NCBI GenBank assembly: GCA_037783545.1
Contig: JBBELK010000518.1
Span: 62,001-126,000 of the forward strand
Length of the DNA: 64,000 bases
Origin: Henricia sp. BOLD:AAB3569
Taxonomy: Eukaryota; Echinodermata; Asteroidea; Spinulosida; Echinasteridae
Reading direction: 5' to 3'
Part shown: positions 24,601-38,223 of the stretch, piece by piece
How positions within the stretch are numbered: the first letter of the stretch is position 1
Layout: each line of letters begins with the position of its first letter
Made by a program: the position numbers and the translations under genes
The notes under the pieces: model-generated
Databases searched by the model: none
Seen by the model: only the letters and a program-made list of their open reading frames with translations
What the model was told of the DNA's origin: nothing

Positions 24601-27316
24601 TTCTCTGCCATTTCCCGGCGAAAGTCTGTCAATTTTTGTATGACAAGTGCGCAATATAGAGAGTTTAGGGCATGCAAAATTTGAAGTTCGTCGGAACATT
24701 TTTCGACCTCCAAATTTGCCGACGTTTGGACCACACTTTGACCAAATTGCCGAGCCAAACTGCGGTGCGTTAACGACAGTCCGAATGACTGAGCATGCGC
24801 ACAACTCAGGAGTACCCCAAAGAGGTGTGTACAGACAGCCACGGTTTGCGTGAGAGCAGTCAGGAAGCCTCAACCCAGTTTTTTCTCAACTTTGAAATTT
24901 CTCTGCCATTTCCCGGCGAAAGTCTGTCAATTTTTTATGACAAGTGCGCAATATAGAGAGTTTAGGGCATGCAAAATTTGAAGTTCGTCGGAACATTTTT
25001 CGACCTCCAAATTTGCCGACGTTTGGACCACACTTTGACCAAATTGCCGAGCCAAACTGCGGTGCGTTAACGACAGTCCGAATGACTGAGCATGCGCACA
25101 ACTCAGGAGTACCCCAAAGAGGTGTGTACAGACAGCCACGGTTTGCGTGAGAGCAGTCAGGAAGCCTCAACCCAGTTTTTTCTAAACTTTGAAATTTCTC
25201 TGCCATTTCCCGGCGAAAGTCTGTCAATTTTTTTATGACAAGTGCGCAATATAGAGAGTTTAGGGCATGCACAATTTGAAGTTCGTTGGAACATTTTTCG
25301 ACCTCCAAATTTGCCGACGTTTGGACCACACTTTGACCAAATTGCCGAGCCAAACTGCGGTGCGTTAACGACAGTCCGAATGACTGAGCATGCGCACAAC
25401 TCAGGAGTACCCCAAAGAGGTGTGTACAGACAGCCACGGTTTGCGTGAGAGCAGTCAGGAAGCCTCAACCCAGTTTGTTCTCAACTTTGAAATTTCTCTG
25501 CCATTTCCCGGCGAAAGTCTGTCAATTTTGTATGACAAGTGCGCAATATAGAGAGTTCAGGGCATGCAAAATTTGAAGTTCGTCGGAACATTTTTCGACC
25601 TCCAAATTTGCCGACGTTTGGACCACACTTTGACCAAATTGCCGAGCCAAACTGCGGTGCGTTAACGACAGTCCGAATGACTGAGCATGCGCACAACTCA
25701 GGAGTACCCCAAAGAGGTGTGTACAGACAGCCACGGTTTGCGTGAGAGCAGTCAGGAAGCCTCAACCCAGTTTTTTCTAAACTTTGAAATTTCTCTGCCA
25801 TTTCCCGGCGAAAGTCTGTCAATTTTTTATGACAAGTGCGCAATATAGAGAGTTTAGGGCATGCAAAATTTGAAGTTCGTCGGAACATTTTTCGACCTCC
25901 AAATTTGCCGACGTTTGGACCACACTTTGACCAAATTGCCGAGCCAAACTGCGGTGCGTTAACGACAGTCCGAATGACTGAGCATGCGCACAACTCAGGA
26001 GTACCCCAAAGAGGTGTGTACAGACAGCCACGGTTTGCGTGAGAGCAGTCAGGAAGCCTCAACCCAGTTTTTTCTAAACTTTGAAATTTCTCTGCCATTT
26101 CCCGGCGAAAGTCTGTCAATTTTTTTATGACAAGTGCGCAATATAGAGAGTTTAGGGCATGCACAATTTGAAGTTCGTTGGAACATTTTTCGACCTCCAA
26201 ATTTGCCGACGTTTGGACCACACTTTGACCAAATTGCCGAGCCAAACTGCGGTGCGTTAACGACAGTCCGAATGACTGAGCATGCGCACAACTCAGGAGT
26301 ACCCCAAAGAGGTGTGTACAGACAGCCACGGTTTGCGTGAGAGCAGTCAGGAAGCCTCAACCCAGTTTTTTCTCAACTTTGAAATTTCTCTGCCATTTCC
26401 CGGCGAAAGTCTGTCAATTTTGTATGACAAGTGCGCAATATAGAGAGTTCAGGGCATGCAAAATTTGAAGTTCGTCGGAACATTTTTCGACCTCCAAATT
26501 TGCCGACGTTTGGACCACACTTTGACCAAATTGCCGAGCCAAACTGCGGTGCGTTAACGACAGTCCGAATGACTGAGCATGCGCACAACTCAGGAGTACC
26601 CCAAAGAGGTGTGTACAGACAGCCACGGTTTGCGTGAGAGCGGTCAGGAAGCCTCAACCCAGTTTTGTTCTAAACTTTGAAATTTCTCTGCCATTTCCCG
26701 GCGAAAGTCTGTCAATTTTTTATGACAAGTGCGCAATATAGAGAGTTTAGGGCATGCAAAATTTGAAGTTCGTCGGAACATTTTTCGACCTCCAAATTTG
26801 CCGACGTTTGGACCACACTTTGACCAAATTGCCGAGCCAAACTGCGGTGCGTTAACGACAGTCCGAATGACTGAGCATGCGCACAACTCAGGAGTACCCC
26901 AAAGAGGTGTGTACAGACAGCCACGGTTTGCGTGAGAGCAGTCAGGAAGCCTCAACCCAGTTTTTTCTAAACTTTGAAATTTCTCTGCCATTTCCCGGCG
27001 AAAGTCTGTCAATTTTTTATGACAAGTGCGCAATATAGAGAGTTTAGGGCATGCAAAATTTGAAGTTCGTCGGAACATTTTTCGACCTCCAAATTTGCCG
27101 ACGTTTGGACCACACTTTGACCAAATTGCCGAGCCAAACTGCGGTGCGTTAACGACAGTCCGAATGACTGAGCATGCGCACAACTCAGGAGTACCCCAAA
27201 GAGGTGTGTACAGACAGCCACGGTTTGCGTGAGAGCGGTCAGGAAGCCTCAACCCAGTTTTTTTCTAAACTTTGAAATTTCTCTGCCATTTCCCGGCGAA
27301 AGTCTGTAAATGTTTT
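18688..27316. repeat. Satellite domain 4: mixed subtypes with 3- to 4-monomer blocks
   Basis: About 29 monomers. The order GCACAATTTG/TTCGTTGGAA type, then GAGTTCAGGG type, then majority types repeats with offsets near 1,191 bp (21,670 to 22,861) and 892 bp (25,242 to 26,134). CAGTTTTGTTCTAAAC marks the monomers near 22,200, 23,390 and 26,660. A lone single-base deletion (ATGACAGTGCGC instead of ATGACAAGTGCGC) lies near 21,370. Confidence 0.82.
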
Positions 27317-30300
27317 ATGACAAGTGCGCAATATAGAGAGATTAGGGCATGCACAATTTGAAGTTTGTTGGAACAATTTTCGACCTCCAAATTTGCCGAC
27401 GTTTGGACCACACTTTGACCAAATTGCCGAGCCAAACTGCGGTGCGTTAACGACAGTCCGAATGACTGAGCATGCGCACAACTCAGGAGTACCCCAAAGA
27501 GGTGTGTACAGACAGCCACGGTTTGCGTGAGAGCAGTCAGGAAGCCTCAACCCAGTTTTTTCTCAACTTTGAAATTTCTCTGCCATTTCCCGGCGAAAGT
27601 CTGTCAATTTTTTATGACAAGTGCGCAATATAGAGAGTTTAGGGCATGCACAATTTGAAGTTCGTTGGAACATTTTTCGACCTCCAAATTTGCCGACGTT
27701 TGGACCACACTTTGACCAAATTGCCGAGCCAAACTGCGGTGCGTTAACGACAGTCCGAATGACTGAGCATGCGCACAACTCAGGAGTACCCCAAAGAGGT
27801 GTGTACAGACAGCCACGGTTTGCGTGAGAGCAGTCAGGAAGCCTCAACCCAGTTTTTTCTCAACTTTGAAATTTCTCTGCCATTTCCCGGCGAAAGTCTG
27901 TCAATTTTGTATGACAAGTGCGCAATATAGAGAGTTCAGGGCATGCAAAATTTGAAGTTCGTCGGAACATTTTTCGACCTCCAAATTTGCCGACGTTTGG
28001 ACCACACTTTGACCAAATTGCCGAGCCAAACTGCGGTGCGTTAACGACAGTCCGAATGACTGAGCATGCGCACAACTCAGGAGTACCCCAAAGAGGTGTG
28101 TACAGACAGCCACGGTTTGCGTGAGAGCGGTCAGGAAGCCTCAACCCAGTTTTGTTCTAAACTTTGAAATTTCTCTGCCATTTCCCGGCGAAAGTCTGTC
28201 AATTTTTTATGACAAGTGCGCAATATAGAGAGTTTAGGGCATGCAAAATTTGAAGTTCGTCGGAACATTTTTCGACCTCCAAATTTGCCGACGTTTGGAC
28301 CACACTTTGACCAAATTGCCGAGCCAAACTGCGGTGCGTTAACGACAGTCCGAATGACTGAGCATGCGCACAACTCAGGAGTACCCCAAAGAGGTGTGTA
28401 CAGACAGCCACGGTTTGCGTGAGAGCAGTCAGGAAGCCTCAACCCAGTTTTTTCTAAACTTTGAAATTTCTCTGCCATTTCCCGGCGAAAGTCTGTCAAT
28501 TTTTTTATGACAAGTGCGCAATATAGAGAGTTTAGGGCATGCAAAATTTGAAGTTCGTCGGAACATTTTTCGACCTCCAAATTTGCCGACGTTTGGACCA
28601 CACTTTGACCAAATTGCCGAGCCAAACTGCGGTGCGTTAACGACAGTCCGAATGACTGAGCATGCGCACAACTCAGGAGTACCCCAAAGAGGTGTGTACA
28701 GACAGCCACGGTTTGCGTGAGAGCGGTCAGGAAGCCTCAACCCAGTTTTTTTCTAAACTTTGAAATTTCTCTGCCATTTCCCGGCGAAAGTCTGTAAATG
28801 TTTTATGACAAGTGCGCAATATAGAGAGATTAGGGCATGCACAATTTGAAGTTTGTTGGAACAATTTTCGACCTCCAAATTTGCCGACGTTTGGACCACA
28901 CTTTGACCAAATTGCCGAGCCAAACTGCGGTGCGTTAACGACAGTCCGAATGACTGAGCATGCGCACAACTCAGGAGTACCCCAAAGAGGTGTGTACAGA
29001 CAGCCACGGTTTGCGTGAGAGCAGTCAGGAAGCCTCAACCCAGTTTTTTCTCAACTTTGAAATTTCTCTGCCATTTCCCGGCGAAAGTCTGTCAATTTTT
29101 TATGACAAGTGCGCAATATAGAGAGTTTAGGGCATGCAAAATTTGAAGTTCGTCGGAACATTTTTCGACCTCCAAATTTGCCGACGTTTGGACCACACTT
29201 TGACCAAATTGCCGAGCCAAACTGCGGTGCGTTAACGACAGTCCGAATGACTGAGCATGCGCACAACTCAGGAGTACCCCAAAGAGGTGTGTACAGACAG
29301 CCACGGTTTGCGTGAGAGCAGTCAGGAAGCCTCAACCCAGTTTTTTCTAAACTTTGAAATTTCTCTGCCATTTCCCGGCGAAAGTCTGTCAATTTTTTAT
29401 GACAAGTGCGCAATATAGAGAGTTTAGGGCATGCAAAATTTGAAGTTCGTCGGAACATTTTTCGACCTCCAAATTTGCCGACGTTTGGACCACACTTTGA
29501 CCAAATTGCCGAGCCAAACTGCGGTGCGTTAACGACAGTCCGAATGACTGAGCATGCGCACAACTCAGGAGTACCCCAAAGAGGTGTGTACAGACAGCCA
29601 CGGTTTGCGTGAGAGCAGTCAGGAAGCCTCAACCCAGTTTTTTCTAAACTTTGAAATTTCTCTGCCATTTCCCGGCGAAAGTCTGTCAATTTTTGTATGA
29701 CAAGTGCGCAATATAGAGAGTTTAGGGCATGCAAAATTTGAAGTTCGTCGGAACATTTTTCGACCTCCAAATTTGCCGACGTTTGGACCACACTTTGACC
29801 AAATTGCCGAGCCAAACTGCGGTGCGTTAACGACAGTCCGAATGACTGAGCATGCGCACAACTCAGGAGTACCCCAAAGAGGTGTGTACAGACAGCCACG
29901 GTTTGCGTGAGAGCAGTCAGGAAGCCTCAACCCAGTTTTTTCTAAACTTTGAAATTTCTCTGCCATTTCCCGGCTAAAGTCTGTCAATTTTTTTATGACA
30001 AGTGCGCAATATAGAGAGTTTAGGGCATGCAAAATTTGAAGTTCGTCGGAACATTTTTCGACCTCCAAATTTGCCGACGTTTGGACCACACTTTGACCAA
30101 ATTGCCGAGCCAAACTGCGGTGCGTTAACGACAGTCCGAATGACTGAGCATGCGCACAACTCAGGAGTACCCCAAAGAGGTGTGTACAGACAGCCACGGT
30201 TTGCGTGAGAGCAGTCAGGAAGCCTCAACCCAGTTTTTTCTAAACTTTGAAATTTCTCTGCCATTTCCCGGCGAAAGTCTGTCAATTTTTTATGACAAGT

Positions 30301-31779
30301 GCGCAATATAGAGAGTTTAGGGCATGCAAAATTTGAAGTTCGTCGGAACATTTTTCGACCTCCAAATTTGCCGACGTTTGGACCACACTTTGACCAAATT
30401 GCCGAGCCAAACTGCGGTGCGTTAACGACAGTCCGAATGACTGAGCATGCGCACAACTCAGGAGTACCCCAAAGAGGTGTGTACAGACAGCCACGGTTTG
30501 CGTGAGAGCGGTCAGGAAGCCTCAACCCAGTTTTTTTCTAAACTTTGAAATTTCTCTGCCATTTCCCGGCGAAAGTCTGTAAATGTTTTATGACAAGTGC
30601 GCAATATAGAGAGATTAGGGCATGCACAATTTGAAGTTTGTTGGAACAATTTTCGACCTCCAAATTTGCCGACGTTTGGACCACACTTTGACCAAATTGC
30701 CGAGCCAAACTGCGGTGCGTTAACGACAGTCCGAATGACTGAGCATGCGCACAACTCAGGAGTACCCCAAAGAGGTGTGTACAGACAGCCACGGTTTGCG
30801 TGAGAGCAGTCAGGAAGCCTCAACCCAGTTTTTTCTCAACTTTGAAATTTCTCTGCCATTTCCCGGCGAAAGTCTGTCAATTTTGTATGACAAGTGCGCA
30901 ATATAGAGAGTTCAGGGCATGCAAAATTTGAAGTTCGTCGGAACATTTTTCGACCTCCAAATTTGCCGACGTTTGGACCACACTTTGACCAAATTGCCGA
31001 GCCAAACTGCGGTGCGTTAACGACAGTCCGAATGACTGAGCATGCGCACAACTCAGGAGTACCCCAAAGAGGTGTGTACAGACAGCCACGGTTTGCGTGA
31101 GAGCGGTCAGGAAGCCTCAACCCAGTTTTGTTCTAAACTTTGAAATTTCTCTGCCATTTCCCGGCGAAAGTCTGTCAATTTTTTATGACAAGTGCGCAAT
31201 ATAGAGAGTTTAGGGCATGCAAAATTTGAAGTTCGTCGGAACATTTTTCGACCTCCAAATTTGCCGACGTTTGGACCACACTTTGACCAAATTGCCGAGC
31301 CAAACTGCGGTGCGTTAACGACAGTCCGAATGACTGAGCATGCGCACAACTCAGGAGTACCCCAAAGAGGTGTGTACAGACAGCCACGGTTTGCGTGAGA
31401 GCAGTCAGGAAGCCTCAACCCAGTTTTTTCTAAACTTTGAAATTTCTCTGCCATTTCCCGGCGAAAGTCTGTCAATTTTTTATGACAAGTGCGCAATATA
31501 GAGAGTTTAGGGCATGCAAAATTTGAAGTTCGTCGGAACATTTTTCGACCTCCAAATTTGCCGACGTTTGGACCACACTTTGACCAAATTGCCGAGCCAA
31601 ACTGCGGTGCGTTAACGACAGTCCGAATGACTGAGCATGCGCACAACTCAGGAGTACCCCAAAGAGGTGTGTACAGACAGCCACGGTTTGCGTGAGAGCG
31701 GTCAGGAAGCCTCAACCCAGTTTTTTTCTAAACTTTGAAATTTCTCTGCCATTTCCCGGCGAAAGTCTGTAAATGTTTT
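27317..31779. repeat. Satellite domain 5: divergent GAGATTAGGG subtype interspersed every 4-6 monomers
   Basis: The most divergent common subtype starts at 27,317, 28,805 and 30,590 here, and again at 31,780. It combines five linked changes: GTAAATGTTTTATG, GAGATTAGGG, GCACAATTTG, GTTTGTTGG and ACAATTTTCG. Spacings are 1,488, 1,785 and 1,190 bp (5, 6 and 4 monomers), so the higher-order unit has changed length by gain and loss of ordinary monomers around a fixed marker. Confidence 0.82.
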
Positions 31780-34700
31780 ATGACAAGTGCGCAATATAGA
31801 GAGATTAGGGCATGCACAATTTGAAGTTTGTTGGAACAATTTTCGACCTCCAAATTTGCCGACGTTTGGACCACACTTTGACCAAATTGCCGAGCCAAAC
31901 TGCGGTGCGTTAACGACAGTCCGAATGACTGAGCATGCGCACAACTCAGGAGTACCCCAAAGAGGTGTGTACAGACAGCCACGGTTTGCGTGAGAGCAGT
32001 CAGGAAGCCTCAACCCAGTTTTTTCTCAACTTTGAAATTTCTCTGCCATTTCCCGGCGAAAGTCTGTCAATTTTTTATGACAAGTGCGCAATATAGAGAG
32101 TTTAGGGCATGCAAAATTTGAAGTTCGTCGGAACATTTTTCGACCTCCAAATTTGCCGACGTTTGGACCACACTTTGACCAAATTGCAGCCAAACTGCGG
32201 TGCGTTAACGACAGTCCGAATGACTGAGCATGCGCACAACTCAGGAGTACCCCAAAGAGGTGTGTACAGACAGCCACGGTTTGCGTGAGAGCAGTCAGGA
32301 AGCCTCAACCCAGTTTTTTCTAAACTTTGAAATTTCTCTGCCATTTCCCGGCGAAAGTCTGTCAATTTTTTATGACAAGTGCGCAATATAGAGAGTTTAG
32401 GGCATGCAAAATTTGAAGTTCGTCGGAACATTTTTCGACCTCCAAATTTGCCGACGTTTGGACCACACTTTGACCAAATTGCCGAGCCAAACTGCGGTGC
32501 GTTAACGACAGTCCGAATGACTGAGCATGCGCACAACTCAGGAGTACCCCAAAGAGGTGTGTACAGACAGCCACGGTTTGCGTGAGAGCAGTCAGGAAGC
32601 CTCAACCCAGTTTTTTCTAAACTTTGAAATTTCTCTGCCATTTCCCGGCGAAAGTCCTGTCAATTTTTGTATGACAAGTGCGCAATATAGAGAGTTTAGG
32701 GCATGCAAAATTTGAAGTTCGTCGGAACATTTTTCGACCTCCAAATTGCCGACGTTTGGACCACACTTTGACCAAATTGCCGAGCCAAACTGCGGTGCGT
32801 TAACGACAGTCCGAATGACTGAGCATGCGCACAACTCAGGAGTACCCCAAAGAGGTGTGTACAGACAGCCACGGTTTGCGTGAGAGCAGTCAGGAAGCCT
32901 CAACCCAGTTTTTTCTAAACTTTGAAATTTCTCTGCCATTTCCCGGCTAAAGTCTGTCAATTTTTTTATGACAAGTGCGCAATATAGAGAGTTTAGGGCA
33001 TGCAAAATTTGAAGTTCGTCGGAACATTTTTCGACCTCCAAATTTGCCGACGTTTGGACCACACTTTGACCAAATTGCCGAGCCAAACTGCGGTGCGTTA
33101 ACGACAGTCCGAATGACTGAGCATGCGCACAAACTCAGGAGTACCCCAAAGAGGTGTGTACAGACAGCCACGGTTTGCGTGAGAGCAGTCAGGAAGCCTC
33201 AACCCAGTTTTTTTCTAAACTTTGAAATTTCTCTGCCATTTCCCCGGCGAAAGTCTGTAAATGTTTTATGACAAGTGCGCAATATAGAGAGATTAGGGCA
33301 TGCAAAATTTGAAGTTCTGTTGGAACAATTTTCGACCTCCAAATTTGCCGACGTTTGGACCACACTTTGACCAAATTGCCGAGCCAAACTGCGGTGCGTT
33401 AACGACAGTCCGAATGACTGAGCATGCGCACAACTCAGGAGTACCCCAAAGAGGTGTGTACAGACAGCCACGGTTTGCGTGAGAGCAGTCAGGAAGCCTC
33501 AACCCAGTTTTTTCTCAACTTTGAAATTTCTCTGCCATTTCCCGGCGAAAGTCTGTCAATTTTTTATGACAAGTGCGCAATATAGAGAGTTTAGGGCATG
33601 CAAAATTTGAAGTTCGTCGGAACATTTTTCGACCTCCAAATTTGCCGACGTTTGGACCACACTTTGACCAAATTGCCGAGCCAAACTGCGGTGCGTTAAC
33701 GACAGTCCGAATGACTGAGCATGCGCACAACTCAGGAGTACCCCAAAGAGGTGTGTACAGACAGCCACGGTTTGCGTGAGAGCAGTCAGGAAGCCTCAAC
33801 CCAGTTTTTTTTAAACTTTGAAATTTCTCTGCCATTTCCCGGCGAAAGTCTGTCAATTTTTGTATGACAAGTGCGCAATATAGAGAGTTTAGGGCATGCA
33901 AAATTTGAAGTTCGTCGGAACATTTTTCGACCTCCAAATTTGCCGACGTTTGGACCACACTTTGACCATGCGCACAACTCAGGAGTACCCCAAAGAGGTG
34001 TGTACAGACAGCCACGGTTTGCGTGAGAGCAGTCAGGAAGCCTCAACCCAGTTTTTTCTAAACTTTGAAATTTCTCTGCCATTTCCCGGCGAAAGTCTGT
34101 CAATTTTTTATGACAAGTGCGCAATATAGAGAGTTTAGGGCATGCAAAATTTGAAGTTCGTCGGAACATTTTCGACCTCCAAATTTGCCGACGTTTGGAC
34201 CACACTTTGACCAAATTGCCGAGCCAAACTGCGGTGCGTTAACGACAGTCCGAATGACTGAGCATGCGCACAACTCAGGAGTACCCCAAAGAGGTGTGTA
34301 CAGACAGCCACGGTTTGCGTGAGAGCAGTCAGGAAGCCTCAACCCAGTTTTTTCTAAACTTTGAAATTTCTCTGCCATTTCCCGGCGAAAGTCTGTCAAT
34401 TTTTGTATGACAAGTGCGCAATATAGAGAGTTTAGGGCATGCAAAATTTGAAGTTCGTCGGAACATTTTTCGACCTCCAAATTTGCCGACGTTTGGACCA
34501 CACTTTGACCAAATTGCCGAGCCAAACTGCGGTGCGTTAACGACAGTCCGAATGACTGAGCATGCGCACAACTCAGGAGTACCCCAAAGAGGTGTGTACA
34601 GACAGCCACGGTTTGCGTGAGAGCAGTCAGGAAGCCTCAACCCAGTTTTTTCTAAACTTTTAAATTTCTCTGCCATTTCCCGGCGAAAGTCTGTCAATTT

Positions 34701-35001
34701 TTTATGACAAGTGCGCAATATAGAGAGTTTAGGGCATGCAAAATTTGAAGTTCGTCGGAACATTTTTCGACCTCCAAATTTGCCGACGTTTGGACCACAC
34801 TTTGACCAAATTGCCGAGCCAAACTGCGGTGCGTTAACGACAGTCCGAATGACTGAGCATGCGCACAACTCAGGAGTACCCCAAAGAGGTGTGTACAGAC
34901 AGCCACGGTTTGCGTGAGAGCGGTCAGGAAGCCTCAACCCAGTTTTTTTCTAAACTTTGAAATTTCTCTGCCATTTCCCGGCGAAAGTCTGTAAATGTTT
35001 T
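31780..35001. repeat. 3,222-bp higher-order unit, copy 1 (with indel cluster)
   Basis: Eleven monomers, one shortened by 51 bp at the 33,968/33,969 junction, where TTTGACCA joins TGCGCAC. GAGATTAGGG-type monomers sit at 31,780 and 33,268. The order of subtypes matches the next unit at an offset of 3,222 bp. This copy, unlike its sister, carries seven isolated 1- or 2-base indels between about 32,187 and 34,172. Confidence 0.82.
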
Positions 35002-38000
35002 ATGACAAGTGCGCAATATAGAGAGATTAGGGCATGCAAAATTTGAAGTTTGTTGGAACAATTTTCGACCTCCAAATTTGCCGACGTTTGGACCACACTT
35101 TGACCAAATTGCCGAGCCAAACTGCGGTGCGTTAACGACAGTCCGAATGACTGAGCATGCGCACAACTCAGGAGTACCCCAAAGAGGTGTGTACAGACAG
35201 CCACGGTTTGCGTGAGAGCAGTCAGGAAGCCTCAACCCAGTTTTTTCTCAACTTTGAAATTTCTCTGCCATTTCCCGGCGAAAGTCTGTCAATTTTTTAT
35301 GACAAGTGCGCAATATAGAGAGTTTAGGGCATGCAAAATTTGAAGTTCGTCGGAACATTTTTCGACCTCCAAATTTGCCGACGTTTGGACCACACTTTGA
35401 CCAAATTGCCGAGCCAAACTGCGGTGCGTTAACGACAGTCCGAATGACTGAGCATGCGCACAACTCAGGAGTACCCCAAAGAGGTGTGTACAGACAGCCA
35501 CGGTTTGCGTGAGAGCAGTCAGGAAGCCTCAACCCAGTTTTTTCTAAACTTTGAAATTTCTCTGCCATTTCCCGGCGAAAGTCTGTCAATTTTTTATGAC
35601 AAGTGCGCAATATAGAGAGTTTAGGGCATGCAAAATTTGAAGTTCGTCGGAACATTTTTCGACCTCCAAATTTGCCGACGTTTGGACCACACTTTGACCA
35701 AATTGCCGAGCCAAACTGCGGTGCGTTAACGACAGTCCGAATGACTGAGCATGCGCACAACTCAGGAGTACCCCAAAGAGGTGTGTACAGACAGCCACGG
35801 TTTGCGTGAGAGCAGTCAGGAAGCCTCAACCCAGTTTTTTCTAAACTTTGAAATTTCTCTGCCATTTCCCGGCGAAAGTCTGTCAATTTTTGTATGACAA
35901 GTGCGCAATATAGAGAGTTTAGGGCATGCAAAATTTGAAGTTCGTCGGAACATTTTTCGACCTCCAAATTTGCCGACGTTTGGACCACACTTTGACCAAA
36001 TTGCCGAGCCAAACTGCGGTGCGTTAACGACAGTCCGAATGACTGAGCATGCGCACAACTCAGGAGTACCCCAAAGAGGTGTGTACAGACAGCCACGGTT
36101 TGCGTGAGAGCAGTCAGGAAGCCTCAACCCAGTTTTTTCTAAACTTTGAAATTTCTCTGCCATTTCCCGGCTAAAGTCTGTCAATTTTTTTATGACAAGT
36201 GCGCAATATAGAGAGTTTAGGGCATGCAAAATTTGAAGTTCGTCGGAACATTTTTCGACCTCCAAATTTGCCGACGTTTGGACCACACTTTGACCAAATT
36301 GCCGAGCCAAACTGCGGTGCGTTAACGACAGTCCGAATGACTGAGCATGCGCACAACTCAGGAGTACCCCAAAGAGGTGTGTACAGACAGCCACGGTTTG
36401 CGTGAGAGCAGTCAGGAAGCCTCAACCCAGTTTTTTTCTAAACTTTGAAATTTCTCTGCCATTTCCCGGCGAAAGTCTGTAAATGTTTTATGACAAGTGC
36501 GCAATATAGAGAGATTAGGGCATGCAAAATTTGAAGTTTGTTGGAACAATTTTCGACCTCCAAATTTGCCGACGTTTGGACCACACTTTGACCAAATTGC
36601 CGAGCCAAACTGCGGTGCGTTAACGACAGTCCGAATGACTGAGCATGCGCACAACTCAGGAGTACCCCAAAGAGGTGTGTACAGACAGCCACGGTTTGCG
36701 TGAGAGCAGTCAGGAAGCCTCAACCCAGTTTTTTTCTCAACTTTGAAATTTCTCTGCCATTTCCCGGCGAAAGTCTGTCAATTTTTTATGACAAGTGCGC
36801 AATATAGAGAGTTTAGGGCATGCAAAATTTGAAGTTCGTCGGAACATTTTTCGACCTCCAAATTTGCCGACGTTTGGACCACACTTTGACCAAATTGCCG
36901 AGCCAAACTGCGGTGCGTTAACGACAGTCCGAATGACTGAGCATGCGCACAACTCAGGAGTACCCCAAAGAGGTGTGTACAGACAGCCACGGTTTGCGTG
37001 AGAGCAGTCAGGAAGCCTCAACCCAGTTTTTTCTAAACTTTGAAATTTCTCTGCCATTTCCCGGCGAAAGTCTGTCAATTTTTGTATGACAAGTGCGCAA
37101 TATAGAGAGTTTAGGGCATGCAAAATTTGAAGTTCGTCGGAACATTTTTCGACCTCCAAATTTGCCGACGTTTGGACCACACTTTGACCATGCGCACAAC
37201 TCAGGAGTACCCCAAAGAGGTGTGTACAGACAGCCACGGTTTGCGTGAGAGCAGTCAGGAAGCCTCAACCCAGTTTTTTCTAAACTTTGAAATTTCTCTG
37301 CCATTTCCCGGCGAAAGTCTGTCAATTTTTGTATGACAAGTGCGCAATATAGAGAGTTTAGGGCATGCAAAATTTGAAGTTCGTCGGAACATTTTTCGAC
37401 CTCCAAATTTGCCGACGTTTGGACCACACTTTGACCAAATTGCCGAGCCAAACTGCGGTGCGTTAACGACAGTCCGAATGACTGAGCATGCGCACAACTC
37501 AGGAGTACCCCAAAGAGGTGTGTACAGACAGCCACGGTTTGCGTGAGAGCAGTCAGGAAGCCTCAACCCAGTTTTTTCTCAACTTTGAAATTTCTCTGCC
37601 ATTTCCCGGCGAAAGTCTGTCAATTTTTTATGACAAGTGCGCAATATAGAGAGTTTAGGGCATGCAAAATTTGAAGTTCGTCGGAACATTTTTCGACCTC
37701 CAAATTTGCCGACGTTTGGACCACACTTTGACCAAATTGCCGAGCCAAACTGCGGTGCGTTAACGACAGTCCGAATGACTGAGCATGCGCACAACTCAGG
37801 AGTACCCCAAAGAGGTGTGTACAGACAGCCACGGTTTGCGTGAGAGCAGTCAGGAAGCCTCAACCCAGTTTTTTCTAAACTTTGAAATTTCTCTGCCATT
37901 TCCCGGCGAAAGTCTGTCAATTTTTTATGACAAGTGCGCAATATAGAGAGTTTAGGGCATGCAAAATTTGAAGTTCGTCGGAACATTTTTCGACCTCCAA

Positions 38001-38223
38001 ATTTGCCGACGTTTGGACCACACTTTGACCAAATTGCCGAGCCAAACTGCGGTGCGTTAACGACAGTCCGAATGACTGAGCATGCGCACAACTCAGGAGT
38101 ACCCCAAAGAGGTGTGTACAGACAGCCACGGTTTGCGTGAGAGCAGTCAGGAAGCCTCAACCCAGTTTTTTCTAAACTTTGAAATTTCTCTGCCATTTCC
38201 CAGCGAAAGTCTGTCAATTTTTT
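35002..38223. repeat. 3,222-bp higher-order unit, copy 2
   Basis: Repeats the monomer order of the preceding unit, with GAGATTAGGG-type monomers at 35,002 and 36,490 and the same 51-bp-deleted monomer (junction 37,190/37,191). Apart from these shared features the monomers are clean, full-length copies. Its first four monomers also match 29.05-30.2 kb, so this arrangement was built from an older module. Confidence 0.82.
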
